The position numbers were made by a program, and so were the translations under genes. Below the pieces are notes generated by a model. That model did not search any database, was not told where the DNA came from, and saw only the letters and a program-made list of their open reading frames with translations. 64,000 nucleotides of DNA from Erinaceus europaeus (Eukaryota > Chordata > Mammalia > Eulipotyphla > Erinaceidae): assembly GCF_950295315.1 (NCBI RefSeq), contig NC_080179.1:66474626-66538625 (forward strand), in the 5' to 3' direction. Shown in pieces: positions 44,046 through 57,085 of this stretch. How positions within the stretch are numbered: position 1 is the stretch's first letter; each line of letters begins with the position of its first letter.

Positions 44046-46206
44046 CCTTTCTAAATCTTTTTTATTCACCACAGCAATTCACAGAAAATCATTGGACAGG
44101 AAGGAGGAGGGAAAATGTCATCCTGTCTGATCCCCAGAGTTAAGGGGCTACACACACTAAAAGAACTCTGAAAATAGTATTGCCAAAAACAAAATCAATA
44201 AATGAATAAATAAAGAATCTGTCCTCCACACATTTAGTGACAAAGAATTCTGGGGAATGTGGCCTATCTAATGAGGAAGAGAAAATGGATTTGGTAGACA
44301 GTTCATAGTCTCTGCCTCGTGAGGTCTGTAAGATTAACTCTAGGCAGTTATTAGAATCTGTTCAGTCGCTAACATCTTGCCCTGATATAAAGCTATGATA
44401 GGAATTTTGCCCATTGCTCAAAACTATGGAGGACAGAACTAGCCCTCTGAAACAGTATGAAGCTGAAAATGTCAAATCAATGTTCCCAACCCAGTTGGTT
44501 CCAACACCCTCTTTTTATGTCAGATAGTTTGCAGAATTCCTTTTATTGCCCTGAAATAAAATTTATATATAATATAAATTATTTACACAAGTAATTTCCA
44601 AAAAGATGAATATGTCTTAACTCGTATTTGCCAAATGAAAAGAATAACAGGTAATCTATAATAAAATGTTATGCATTTCTATATGAAAAATGCTCAGGTA
44701 AAATAACAAGAAGCCATATGAAGTCGTCAGATGTTTGTGTCTATTCTTAGAATCAGCATGAATGTGACAACTACAAATGGATTCAGGTACAGGTGTGCTG
44801 CATTGGCAACTCAAATAACACAAATGGTGTTGCCATTGGTAATGAGATTTTTCTGAAACCATAAGCAACTCTTGATAGAGTTCTAATGAAAGAAGTTGCA
44901 ATCTTCTCTCTGTTTAATTTAGTTCCATTCCTAGAAATTGTTGGGTATATTAAAGTCATGCAAAAAAAAAAAATTTTGTGTTCATATGTAAGAGGGAATT
45001 AGGTTTTGGTTTCAAAGAATAATAAGTACATTTTTTCTTCACCTTCATGAATGTTTGCAGGATATTTAAATGTCAGGTGAGATACAGAACTGTGCTCCAT
45101 TTCATGAACATCCTTGCACACTGCAGAATACCTGAGGTCAATGGCCCCTGCACACTGGTATTAATGCCACAAAGCATCAACACAGCAAAACAAATGCATA
45201 CACAGATTTAAAAAAAAAATGGCCCAGGGCATGCCACTCCCCTGTTTAGAAATAACTGCTAATTGGAAGGCAAATGTGGCTAAGTGTACAGAAAGCAAAG
45301 TGATGGGAAATGAGTCAGAGTGGGAGGGAGGGACTGGCTTATGTTGCTGTTTTTAAGTTTTATGGAAAACCAAGAGAAGATCTTTTTAAATGAAGCAACA
45401 TAATTTAATGCATGATTTTAAAATATCACTCAGTTAACTGTGTGTAGAAGGAATTGCTAGGATAAAAGAGCAGGAGAATAGGCCGACTAATTAGGAAGCC
45501 ACTGCAAATTGACTTGGGGGGTAGGGACAGACGATACTGCTTTGTACTCCAGTGGAAAAGATTAATGTGAAGAAACCAGTGTATTCAAGATTGAATTTTC
45601 AGATGAAGAAAATAGAACTTGCTGATGAGGTCAGATTTGGGACAAGAGGAAAAGAGAAATGAAAAAGTTGTCTTCTAACTGCTGGGGAAATGGCAGACAT
45701 TTTCTGAGGTAGAAAATAGGAAATGAAGACATTTTTTTTATGAAAAGAGAGCTTTATTTTGCTTTGCACACACTGAGACATGTGCTAAATAGGCAAGTGG
45801 AGGTATAGAATGGGCAGTTGTGTATACGGGCATTCAATGAAGTAGTGCAGGGAAGTAAGTAAGTTAATATTCAGATGGGTCAAACTCTGGCATCATCATA
45901 ATTATCCCCAGGCAATATGCAAATAGAGGAGACTTAAGAAGAAACATAACAATGCAGTATTCCTAAAATCAAGAGAAAATATATTTCTTTTAAATGGAGG
46001 CAATGTCTGTGTTGAATTATGTTCAGTAGTTGAGAAGGATGAGGGTAGAGAAATGATCATTGTGTTGGCATCACAGAAGCTGTTGAAGAGTTTCATAATA
46101 GTTTCAGTGCAGTGATGAGAACAAAAAGTTTATTAAATTATATTAAAGAGAAAATGACCAGAGACAGAAGAGTGGAGGAGGCAGAAACTGCATCTACATA
46201 CAACTC
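44046..46206. other. No gene or repeat recognised (2.2 kb)
   Basis: Ordinary AT-rich sequence; short frames at 44656-44901 and 45599-45781 have no motif. Confidence 0.5.
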
Positions 46207-46469
46207 TTTAAAAAATTATGCTGGGGAGTCGGGCCAATTTGAGCCCCCGGCTCCCCACCTGCAGGTGAGTCACTTCACAGGCGGTAAAGCAGGTCTGCAG
46301 GTGTCTGTCTTTCTCTCCCCCTCTCTGTCTTCCCCTCCTCTCTCCATTTCTCTCTGTCCTATCCAACAACGACAACAACAATAATAACTACAACAATAAA
46401 ACAACAAGGGCAACAAAAGGGAATAAATAAATAAAATAAATTTTAAAAAAATTTTTAAAAAATTATGCT
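46207..46469 (+). mobile_element. SINE family A with deleted A-box, 16-bp TSD
   Basis: The TSD tttaaaaaattatgct is at 46207-46222 and 46454-46469. The element starts 'ggggagtcgggcc' and jumps straight to 'aatttgagcccccggct': about 70 bases containing the A-box are gone while the true 5' end remains. Confidence 0.93.
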
Positions 46470-47814
46470 AAACTAGAAAAGTAAATAAGCCAGAGCTAGA
46501 AAAGAATGTAGAAATGTATTTTTTTTATTTTAGTGAAAGATATTTGAAAATAAAAAGTGTATGCTGATTAGAGTCTATCAGTAGAGACAAAGTAGCTATT
46601 GAAAAAGAACAAGGTACTGAAAAATAAGTAAATAATCAGAATCTGAATCTAGTAGGACTAAGAAGTGTATTAGATATTGTTAGTATTCTGCCCACATACT
46701 CTCTGCACTCACCTCCTCATCTGAAAAGCTGACCACTGAGAAAAAGCTACTACTCTGTAGAAGGAATATTTCTATAGACATAGGAATTAGTTGACCATGA
46801 TGCCTCCATGGTCAACTGAAAGTGCCAGAGAGATAGTGTCATTGGAGCATGTGTGAGATTCCAAATCAATGGAGAAGGAATTGGTAGATAAATCACACCA
46901 GTTTTGGTTTCTTTGTTGCTAAATTGGAATGGAACTGATAGTCGGTGCACTATCTCCCAGCAACCCTCCAACAGAATTAACCACCAGGTGCCTGCAAGGA
47001 TCACTTTCTTGTAACCTAAATTCAATTTGTTTTTCTTCCCCTCACTTTCCACTTCCCTGTCAGTGTTTGACAGGATGATTCCCTACCCCAAGAAATTATT
47101 TGCAATCATATATTTGTGTTATGTAGCATGGAAGACTATCAACTAAGCAAGATGCAAAGAGGAGAATGTCAAACCAAGCATACATATATCCACCATAGTT
47201 TTAATCATATTAAGATAATCATTTAAAGAAAGCTTAACATAGCAAATAAGTTGTTTATACTAGGTTATTTTTGTTAGTGGGTGTGAATCAAAAAAATAGT
47301 CTTAGTTGCAAGAGAAAGAATACCCATCCAAAAGGGGACTTACAAGAAAAAGTGTTATTATTTACTTAGGAAGTTAAAAAAGAAAGACAGTGGCTTGATT
47401 TGGAATTCAAATACTGTCCTCATGATTCAGTGTCTTTTCTTAATTAAATAACTTAAACTTTGGATCAGTAAAAACGTGATGGAGAGAATAGCAGTTCCGT
47501 TAGTGCTCCCTATTACCCTGACAATCAAGACAGACACTGTCCAATTCCAAAGTTTGCAAACTGAGTGTTCAACATCACACTGTACAGCTCAGTTCCCATC
47601 TCACCACATTAGATTTTTTTTTTTTGGCTCTATGGACATACACTACTCTTTGCTACCACAATGCCTGTGCACTGGCTACACCTCTTTTGTTTGGTTGTTT
47701 TTTTTTGTTTGTTTTTTATTTGCGGGGGGTAGTGGTTTACAAGCACTCTTTCACACATAGGCACAGCTGTATCTTTTACTTGGACACTATTTCTCTGTTG
47801 TTTTCGATGGGTTA
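46470..47814. other. No gene or repeat recognised
   Basis: A 94-codon frame at 47476-47760 is T-rich and unsupported. Confidence 0.5.
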
Positions 47815-48270
47815 TGTTGTTTTCACCGGGCTGGCTTCACGGGCAGGTAACAGATGACCAGGGACTCATGTCTGGGTTGTACGCAGTATCTCTTTATTCA
47901 TGCAGGACGCAGCACAATCTAAGACGAGCTAAGCTAAATTCAAGGTACAGTTCAGTACTCTAAAACTCACAATGCTGTCTTTATATATACTTCCCAAGTA
48001 GGGTGGAAACAGGATGTGACATAGAGAGGGTGGAGAGAAAAGTGACTGGTGACAATCAGAGTGTGACAAGGAGAGGATCAGGGTGTGACAAGGAGGGGGG
48101 GTGGAGCAAAAACATATCATGAAACAGTGGGGATTGAACCAATGCCCTGGAGGGAGGTGCTTGTTAACAGTGGTTATATAAATAGAATGAAGTGGTTATG
48201 TAAATAGAATAGTGTTAAGCAGGGGGGATTTAAACCAAATGAAACAGAAGGGGTCTCATGCATACCAACA
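47815..48270 (-). repeat. LTR of a second ERV family (456 bp)
   Basis: The minus strand begins TGTTGGTATGCATGAG and ends with GAAGCCAGCCCGGTGAAAACAACA-like sequence; both ends and the last 45 bases resemble the 262-bp LTR at 15137/17081, the middle does not. AATAAAGAGATACTGCG lies near its 3' end. It has two 'tggttat(a/g)taaatagaat' repeats near 48170-48210. No matching direct repeat flanks it. Confidence 0.82.
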
Positions 48271-48625
48271 TTTCTCCTCTTTAGCTTCACATCCTTTAGC
48301 TACTAGGTGATCTTTGGGTCTGCCTTCAGACTTTCTTCACCAACCAGTCTTCATCAAAACTGCTCATTTTTATTGCCCTTAACCTAGAAAAGGAAGAGCC
48401 TGTCCATCATATGGCCCATGACAATTTGTAGTTGTATTACTTCCTACACTGAGACTGCTTAGTCTTTTCCCCCACTGAACTCCAAATTCAATGAGGACAG
48501 ACACACTACCCCCAGTTTCTAAAATAATGGAGGTAATTATGCGAATAAACAAAGTAATTCTTGGATTTTTTAAAGTACCTGTAGAGTCAATAAAATAAAT
48601 CACCTGAATAATGTGCTGTTTGGTC
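48271..48625 (-). other. Probable ERV internal remnant upstream of the LTR
   Basis: On the minus strand, directly before the LTR start, lies 'aaagaggagaaa', a polypurine tract. An 83-codon frame (48379-48627) with a hydrophobic stretch could be a retroviral remnant but shows no diagnostic motif. No second LTR is in the window, so this is a broken provirus. Confidence 0.55.
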
Positions 48626-48800
48626 ATGTGCAGGACCCAAATTTGAACCTGGACCCCACATCACTTAAGGAAGCTTCAATGCCATGGTCTGTCTGTCTCT
48701 CTGTCTCTCTCTCTCTGTCTCTCTCTCTCCCTCTTTCTTTCCCTCTCCCTCTCTCTCTCTCTCTTTTCTCTGCCTGCCTTTCCACCTAAATTAAAATAAA
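48626..48800 (+). mobile_element. SINE family D with (CT)n
   Basis: 'caggacccaaatttgaacct', 'ccacatcacttaaggaagct' and CT-rich repeat (48685-48772). Confidence 0.75.
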
Positions 48801-48832
48801 TAAGACAGAATACACCTGATATTTTATTAAGC

Positions 48833-49015
48833 AAGGCTCCAGTAAGGTGCACATGGGTTTGATATAAAACCCCAGTATCTCTTTTTCACAACACTGGGAA
48901 AAACTATGGTGTTGTATTCTCTCTCTGTCTGTCTCTCTCTCTCTCTCCCTCTCTCCCTCCCTCCCTCCCTCCCTCCCTCCCTCCCTTTCCTTCTCCTTCT
49001 GTACCTCAAGTAAAA
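48833..49015 (+). mobile_element. SINE family D with (CT)n/(CCCT)n
   Basis: Diverged head and body 'actatggtgttgtattctct', then a CT run and eight CCCT-type units at 48950-48985. Confidence 0.72.
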
Positions 49016-49870
49016 AAAAGAATAAGTTAGCCCTAAAGTGTTAAAATCACACATGCTTAAATTCCTGATGCTGAAATGAATAGCCTGATATAGACAGATA
49101 ATAGATAAAAGATAGACAAATTCTCCTACAAAATCTACTTCTAGTAAACTGAGGACTGAAGTATTCTATGTATAACATGCTTAGAATTCTTTAAAAGCTA
49201 TAAAACAGCACAAAAATATATTATAAGGGAACATTTCATAGTGTTGAGTGGTTTCTTCACATTGTGTCACAGGGCAAGGAAAACAAGAGACAGGTAATTA
49301 CTGCCTACTTTTTCATACTCTGAAAAGAATCTGAAATGATCAGATGTCACATTAATCATGAAGTTTTTTCTAAGTGACAGAAAATTAACTATTTCTCTGA
49401 TTCATTAACAAAAATAATGCTCTCAAGTCAGAATTTCAAGGTTTAATTTCTATAGCCTCCAGTAGACAGCCCCCAAAAGATCTCTAACTTGGGTTTTCAA
49501 ACATCTGACACCTTTCATTTCTAACAGACATCTTATGTGGAAACCTGACAACATAGCAATCATACAAGGAATTTTGTGATTGAAGTAGGATGGGAAACTT
49601 GGCAAATGACCCAGACTCTACATTTCCTTGACTTTTCCTCCCAAAGAGCCTCAGGATATATCTGTAGAACCTGGGCTGCAGTGATCACAGATTGAAAAAA
49701 CACTTATCTCATTCAAAACTGGTCAGAAAAAAAATCCAAGCCCCTTAATCAATGAAATAAAGCCCAAAATAGAATTGTATTCTTCAAGTACCTGAAGAGA
49801 CTATATTCATTTATTTTAAAACATAAATTGATCAAAAATTCTATAATGAGGTAATGAGAGACTGAGGAAT
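49016..49870. other. No gene or repeat recognised
   Basis: Nothing supported. Confidence 0.5.
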
Positions 49871-49995
49871 ATTTCACTGGGTAGGTTACTGTCATACCAT
49901 TCACATGGGCCAGGTTCAATTCTTGGCAACACATGGGAGTGTCATGGTACCAGAGGCAGCTGTGGTGCCGTGGTGATTCTGCCTCTCTGTGTGTT

Positions 49996-50043
<48 letters not shown>

Positions 50044-50063
50044 TCCTTCTCTCTCCTCTCTCC

Positions 50064-50095
<32 letters not shown>

Positions 50096-50133
50096 CCTCT
50101 CCCTCTCCCTCTCTTTCTCTCTCTCTCTCTGAA
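49871..50133 (+). mobile_element. SINE family D with a 140-bp CT tract
   Basis: 'gggccaggttcaattcttgg' B-box region, then 'ctctgtgtgtttctctctct' and CT-rich repeat at 49995-50130. Confidence 0.75.
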
Positions 50134-50144
50134 ATACATTTATT

Positions 50145-50345
50145 TTTGTTGTCACCAGGGCCTGTTGTCACCAGAGCCTTTTGTCACCACTCTGTTCTAC
50201 CTTTTCAATTAAAAAAAGAGACAAAGGGAGAGAGGGAAAGCTACCACAGCACTGAAGTTTACTCCAGTGCTGTGAGAGCTAAGAAGAAACCTAGGCCATG
50301 CATATGAAAGAGCAGGCACCTTCCCAAGGGAGCTATCTAGTAGGC
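50145..50345 (-). mobile_element. SINE family D
   Basis: The minus strand reads 'gggcctactagatagctccc', tRNA-like part and 'cagcactggagtaaacttca'. Confidence 0.78.
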
Positions 50346-50347
50346 CC

Positions 50348-50527
50348 CATTTTATTATTATTATTATTATTTTTTATGAGAGACAAGTGAGGCCAAAGCA
50401 TTAGCCTATTGCCCACAGATTTCTACTTGTTTGGTCTTGTTATTTTCCCGTGTGATGTTGGGTCTGATTCCAAGACCTCAGGGCAAGGTAGGCATGTGCT
50501 CTACCATTGAGCTAACTTCTTGACCTC
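50348..50527 (-). mobile_element. SINE-like element with a well-kept tRNA A-box
   Basis: The minus strand reads 'gttagctcaatggtagagca', very close to the 5' half of a tRNA (Ala type), then 'ttggaatcagacccaac'. It ends in a (TAA)n-type tail (50352-50372). It differs from families A to F. Confidence 0.65.
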
Positions 50528-51657
50528 CTGACCTGGAGTTTGGTTTCAAGTCTGTTTTATCCTAACTGCCTTAACAAAAAAAAATATTTGTCACTCAGTA
50601 AGTACTTTGACTTTCCACCAAATAAACTAGCAAATAGTAAATATTTGTGACTACCAAGTATGTGTCAGATACCTTTCGAACCATGGAATAAAAGATACAA
50701 CCAAAATCCTCCTCATGAACTCGAGACTTAAACTGACATGGCTGACAACCTCTAAAAAGCTAATTTCCAGTTTTACAAGTGTTATCCTTCAGAGAGATGT
50801 GAAGAGAGAGAGAAAGAAACAGAGACAGAGATATATTCATAATTGGAATGGGATAAGATAAAAGAGGTAATTTAAGATAGTGTGTGTGTGTTTGTGTGTG
50901 TGTTACATTCAGGTTGGTGATTTCAACACTCCCACTCCTGACTTTTTCATTCAAAGACAGAGGAGTTTCCCCTTGCTCTGGTCTCCCAAATGTTGTAACT
51001 CAGACCTGGATTATATGCATGGCAAAATATTCACCCTACCTCACAACCTATTCTTGGAACCCAGCTTGTTACTCTCTGATTCCATTCCCATTGGAGTGGA
51101 TATTAGAGTTCTAGAAGATAAATGAGCAGTATCTGAGTTCATTACCTTGCCATGATTCATCTTAAAGCATGCTACATGACTTATAATGGTTTTGAATCAA
51201 TTCTATTAAAAATATCATCAAGGCTTTTTTTTAAATCAATCATATAATGCTAAAGGATTAAATTAAGAGTTAGCAACAGTTTGTTTGAAGGTCTGGATTG
51301 ACTGCTGCTACATGCTCTACGATGTCTATTATTTTAACCACCTTGCTGACATCAATGAATGAGTAGGTATAGATACCCAAGACCTTTTAAATCTCCCTGA
51401 GTTAATGCACAAATGACTTGTCTTATCCTTAGATGATACCATTTATAAGCAGCATAGTTACATTTCTGAATTGCTTACAGGTTTACATATCTTGCTTAGA
51501 CTAAACTGTTCCTGAAGAATCCTGCAAGTGTTCCATGCAGATTCATGACTTGGGTACCAAACTTCTCACAAAAGTTCCACAGCTAATTTCTTGCCAAACT
51601 AAAGTTTATTTTGCACTAGCCAGTAAATATCTTTAATCAAAAAGTAGGCTTTAATTT
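50528..51657. other. No gene or repeat recognised
   Basis: Includes a short (TG)n at 50880-50902. Frames at 50880-51125 have no support. Confidence 0.5.
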
Positions 51658-51879
51658 CTTTTTTTTTAATTTTTTTATTATCTTCATTTATTTATTGGAT
51701 AGAGACAGCCAGAAATTTAGATCAGGAAGGGAGATAGGGAGGGAGACAGAGAGACACCTACAGACCTGCTTTACCACTCACAAAGCTTTCCCCCTGTAGG
51801 TGGGGACCAGGGGCTCGAACCTAGGTCCTTGGGCACTGGTTACATGTGCACTCAACCAGATGTGCCACTGCCTGGCCAC
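51658..51879 (-). mobile_element. SINE family B
   Basis: Good minus-strand copy: head 'tggccaggcagtggcacatc', B-box 'aggttcgagcccctgg', body, T-rich left end. Flanks 'taatttcttttt' on both sides suggest a TSD. Confidence 0.92.
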
Positions 51880-53180
51880 TTTTAATTTCTTTTTAAATGA
51901 CAACCATGCTAGTATTCAAAACAGAATTATCTAAACAACTGTTTGTGTAAACTACAAAGTAATTCTTTTGATTCTTCTACTCCATAATAATGTAACAAGT
52001 TCCATTCTGTTTTTCATTGGCTTTCTAAATTGATTCTCAAAACACTTGCTCTATTTTAAGAATCCCACACAAAAAGATCAGAGGAGAATCTGTAAAGAGT
52101 AGATTTCTTTTTCTCTATATTCCACTCTCACCAGAATCTTTGTCCCTCAAGTTCTGGCTATCTTTATTACTTTGATTGTAATTTCTCCTGTACTCTAAAA
52201 CTTTCAGGAATTGTGTTAAATTTTCTGACTTTCTGTATGTTACTTCAGGATTCTTAACCTCCTTCCCTGGGCCAAGAACTTGTGAATATCCCTGAAAGAA
52301 ATGCAGCTCATAAATTTACCAGCTCATCTCTCATAATAACATTATTTTTTCTAGTAACTCGGTACCTCTGTTGTCTTAGTTATTCTCCAAATTCATCAAA
52401 TAGATAATTTTTATACTTTCTCCAACTTTTCTATCATTCCCAGGGGAAATCTTGCTCTGCCATAAACTAATACATCTTGTACTTTGTTATCTTTGTTGTG
52501 AGATTTTAATCTGAACATTCACCACAAATTCTTTTTTTTTAAAGTGTAACTAACATGCAAACTTGTAAAGAAAGTTTGCAACTTCAATTCCCATGTCTCT
52601 GTGGCAACTGATTGTTTCATGAAATAAAATTAGAATAAGGTGGAGGGGGAGGTTGTTCCTGCCTTTTTCAAAGTGTTTTAGGCACACAGCTCTGTTACTT
52701 AGCATCCAACGTCAGGAAAAAAATATTCAGATCATTGACTCTGTCAATATGCAGATATCCCAAGAAGAAGGCAGGGAGAAATGGTGATTTATTGTGATGG
52801 AGAATAGATAGTCTGTAAAGAAAAGACAATAGAGGGAAAGATAAGAGTCTAAATTCTGCTGAGGAGAAAGTCTCAGGGCCAGGTTAAAACACCATGCCCA
52901 GGAAATGAGAGAGAAAGTACAAATGTGAGGAACCATAACCTGAAATACAAGCTTTGCTATGTCACAGATCTCTCAGGACTGACTCTTTCCTAAGGATAAC
53001 CATGTTTCTATCCGGATTAATTGGGATTAGCAGGAAGGATCACGACCACCAAAGCTGGACAGGAATGATAAGGAAAAACTTTGTGTGTCTGCTTTTATGA
53101 GGATGTATAGCACAAATAGGCCTGAACTTTCTTCTCAATCTTCCCATTTTTCTCTTTAATTAAATGTACATTTTCATTAG
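51880..53180. other. No gene or repeat recognised (1.3 kb)
   Basis: Nothing supported. Confidence 0.5.
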
Positions 53181-53375
53181 GGGACTAGATGGTGGAACAA
53201 TCAGTTGAGCACACACATGACCCAGTGCAAGGCCCCAATTCAAGCCCTGGTTCCAACCTGCAAGGGGGAAGCCTCATATGTGATGAATTAGTACTGCAGG
53301 TCTCTGTCTCTCTTCCTCTCTATTTTCCTCTCCTCTCATTTCTTCTCTTTCCTATCAAATAAAAGAAAAAGGAAA
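53181..53375 (+). mobile_element. SINE family B
   Basis: Head 'ggggactagatggtggaaca', B-box 'aattcaagccctggtt', core and CT-rich body, AAAGAAAAAGG tail. Confidence 0.85.
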
Positions 53376-53596
53376 TTTGCCTACTGGGACCAGTAGACTC
53401 ATCATTCAGGCAGCAAGTCCTACATATAGCCCTTAAGTCAAATAAATAAGTACATAAGTAAGTACAAGCTGTTTTAATCCATCTAGTTTGTTAACATTGA
53501 TCATGTATGTTTTGCTTTAACAATTAAAAAATTTATGATAAAGCCTAGTCATTACTGGCATAAAAGTAACGAACATAGCAGAAGTGAGACTTTTGA
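53376..53596. other. No clear feature
   Basis: Nothing supported. Confidence 0.5.
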
Positions 53597-53790
53597 TTTT
53601 TTTATTATTATTATCTTTATTTATTTATTGGATAGAGACAAACAGGAATCAACAGGAAAGGGAGAAAAAGAGAGGGAGAGAGACACCTGTAAAACTTTCC
53701 CCCTGTAGATGGGGACCAGGGGCTTGAACCCAGGTTCTTGCACATTGAAACCTGTGCACTCAATCAGGTGTGTCACCACCCAGCCCCCGA
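53597..53790 (-). mobile_element. SINE family B
   Basis: Minus-strand copy with head 'gggctgggtggtgacacacc', B-box 'gggttcaagcccctgg', and a T-rich end. A part of the core (the 'gtgaagcag' block) is deleted. Confidence 0.9.
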
Positions 53791-55437
53791 GACTGAGTTG
53801 TTAAGTGTTTGTCCTATGGGAAGTATGTGTTACAGTAAATAAAACAATTTTGTATGTCCAAACTTTTTACTAGAATAAAGCGAGTTCTGTTACTCATCAT
53901 GAATTGAGTTGTTTCTGGTTTACCTATGGGACAGGATCTTTCAATAGTATAAAATGTTTCATAAAAAGAGAGAAAAAACCATGTGTGAGTGTACAGACGA
54001 AGGCCTGACTTCTCACTGGCTTCTTGCGGCTGCCTCCAGGTCTGCTGGGCTAACACATCTGCACCTGCTAGTTGATGAGCAGTGTCCTAGACAACAGGTC
54101 AAACTGCTGTAAAATAAGTGTAAGGGACATGATCCCAGCCAATTGTGCATGTTCATGGCCAAACTGGTCTAAAGCCAAGAGCAATTATCTGTATCTCAAA
54201 AATTCATAAACTGCAAGAACTGGAAAAATAATTACTACTAGGATGATTGATTTTAAATGGGGGTGGGGACACTATTCTTTTCTTAAAATGTGTGTATTAC
54301 ATTTAGGGTTTATTTGCATTATAACACCTAATTTTCATATAATGCATATAATAGCTCAAGTGAGTCTTGTGTTTTTAAAATGCAATGTATTTACTTGGGA
54401 TGAAGGGAGAGGTGGAACCAGAGCAGCACTTTGATAGAACCAGAGCAGCAGTGATGATAGAACTTGGACCTTAGTGAGTGTCAGATTCTGAGATGTTCGC
54501 TCACTTAACAGAAAATGAACCCACTATTGTGTGTTAATTCTGATATTTAAACCTGGCTTGTTCTGATTTCAGAAGTCATATGCTTTCTAGCGCTCCATGA
54601 TGATCAACTATCCATATCATATCATCCTGTCTTTTGGAATTTATGATGACCCTACAACTGTGGTAAGGCATACGTTATGTCTTTTAAAAATCCCATGGAG
54701 GTATGTGTTCCTTATATTTCACAGTGAGACAGCACAAGACATAAATTAAGATCTACGTATGTACTTGCCTGGGTCCTAATAATATCATCTTGGCATAAAT
54801 TGACATAGTGGTGGGCCTCCTATTTCAATTTCTGTCAGCTCCAATCACTTAATTAAAGCCCTGGGTATGATGGGAATTTCAATAGCAGGGCACTTTAGGA
54901 GCATTCGACACTCTAAAGCAAATACAGAAATGAAGCTACAAGAGAGAACCTATCAAAGCCATGATGCATCTATTACCACAGCTGTTTCTCTCCAGATTCC
55001 AAGCTCCCTCCTGAGCCTATTATTAAGTGCAAATGACCAGGCTCAGTGACTGTTATTTTAAAAAACATTAGTTAACATGAATTGTGTTCTAAAACTTGTT
55101 GACTTATTTTAATTTGCATAATTATAGTAATTTTCTCCTATGTCAACGCTATAGGATTATATTAGGATTTTGGCTTTTATTTAAAGAAATACACAGGTTT
55201 AAAAGCAAGTTGTTGTTCTATCATTTTTCACCCTTTCAAGCAGCTGAAATGAAGTGATATGGAAAAATACATTTTTGCTAAATTCAGCCTCAGTCCATGA
55301 TTAGAAGAGCTGACATAGGTATGAGATGGAAAAAGAGGGCAACAAAAAATTAATTGTAATAGTAGAAAAATGTAGAAATGAGTAAACAAAAATAGAGTTC
55401 TACATGGAAGTTCTCTAGAGGATACATTAGTAATTTA
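53791..55437. other. No gene or repeat recognised (1.6 kb)
   Basis: Contains a small 'agagcagcac/agagcagcag' repeat near 54420-54450. Short frames unsupported. Confidence 0.5.
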
Positions 55438-55652
55438 TTTTTTAATTAATTAATTTATTTACTATTGGATATAGATGGAGAGAAATTGAGAGGGGAAAGG
55501 GATAACAATAAGGAAAGAGACAGAGAGACACCTGCAACCCTGCTTCAATAGTCATGAAGCTTTGCCCCTGTGCGGATGGGACCAGGGTCTTGAAACTGGG
55601 TCCTTGTGCACTGTACTGTATGCGCTTAACCAGGTGCACCACCACCTGGTCC
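55438..55652 (-). mobile_element. SINE family B
   Basis: Minus-strand head 'gggaccaggtggtggtgcac', diverged B-box, core, body and (TTAA)n-type tail at the left end. Confidence 0.9.
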
Positions 55653-56867
55653 CCATTAGGAATTTATATAACATTTACTCTTCAGCAACTCAAGGAATTT
55701 GGCCATATATCACCCTTATGTTACAGATAGTGAGCCTGTGAATAATCGTTCATCTAGTTAGTGTCAAATCTAAAGCCTAGATTTATTAATTCTTATTTGA
55801 TTCATAATCAACTACTAAAATATAAAATGTGCCCAAGATGAACTCAGTGAGATATTTAGAGTCTCCCATGTTTCAGCTTTAGGCTGTAAAGCAACTCAGG
55901 TAACTTTCCATTTTGTGTTCAATGTATTTGTAAGAAAAAAAAAGTATTGGTATTAATGTACCATATATCAACACTGCTTAAATTCTATTTCCCTGGTTCT
56001 GTCCATAGGCACTGTCTAGCCCAGTCCTTCTAGTATACCTAAAATCAGAAATTTACCAGGCCTCTAGTACAATTGAGATAATAGGATTTAGGATATCTGT
56101 TCCTTAACCCATGTCCAAAATTACCCAAGAGAAGTATAGACAGGTTGTCATAAAATCCATGACAACTCCAAAAGGATAAGTGGATAGAGAAGAAAGTAAG
56201 CCTAAAAGGTTCATATCAACATTCTTACTTTCCATTCATCTTTCTTCTGAAGTCTCTGGTCTTCCTCTTAATGAAGGCGAGTAAAGGTAATTGAAGCAAC
56301 CAAAAAGGATATGAAAGAACTAGAAGCATAAGGACACAAACGACGTTCTTTGACTTGTAAATCAGGAGAAAGCTTTCTGCAAAAATCTTCTGAGCCCCTG
56401 AACCTTACGACCCACTTTTTCCCAAATAGAAACACAGGCTCACAAATTATTCCTTTCTGTGCCACTGGATCCATATCAAATGCATCTCCAATCCCTCCTA
56501 AGCCACTTCCTTTTTATAGACCTAAACTCCCACTTAGGTCAAAAACTACAGAGTAAAATTATCTTTGAGTCCTTCCTCTCTCAGCTTTCCTCACTCAAAC
56601 AGCAACAGTAATGTAATGCAAGAAATACTGGTCTTAGAGCCAAATTATCTGAGTTTGTAACCCTATGCTTCCCCTCACTATTCACAGCCTCTCCAAGCCT
56701 CCTCCTCGCCACCATTGGACATAATACCTACTGGAGTCAGGTTGTAATGAATATACAGAAAGTATATCAATTTCTATAAACATACATTTATTATTGAAGT
56801 GGTTTCTTCTTTTTCCTTTCCAATCAGTGCAGTGTAGGTTCTTATTATAACACATCTGAACAACTAA
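55653..56867. other. No gene or repeat recognised (1.2 kb)
   Basis: Overlapping frames on both strands at 56268-56556 show no motif. Confidence 0.5.
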
Positions 56868-57085
56868 AATATTTTTTATTTTCTTTATTGGGAATTAATG
56901 GCTTACAGTCAGTTGCAAAAGGCTTCGAAATACATGGGCATGGTATTCTTTATCAATACCTAATCTCTGATTACTATTATTACTGTTTGTGCATATGACT
57001 CCTATTACACAGTACTCACTGTTATCAGGAATCTTCATTGCAAGAATAGTTCTACTTTTCCTCTTGTCCCATGCCAAATTTCTCC
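56868..57085 (-). mobile_element. Possible old L1 3' UTR fragment
   Basis: The left end (ttctttattgggaattaatg) is the reverse of an L1 3' end like 'attaattccccaataaagaa'. The rest is too diverged to align by eye. Confidence 0.5.

Noticed and set aside
49749..50307. Long Arg-Glu and Ser-Leu open frames
   Set aside because: By-products of the CT tract in a SINE; the same holds for 35674-36094, 41145-41504 and 28266-28701.
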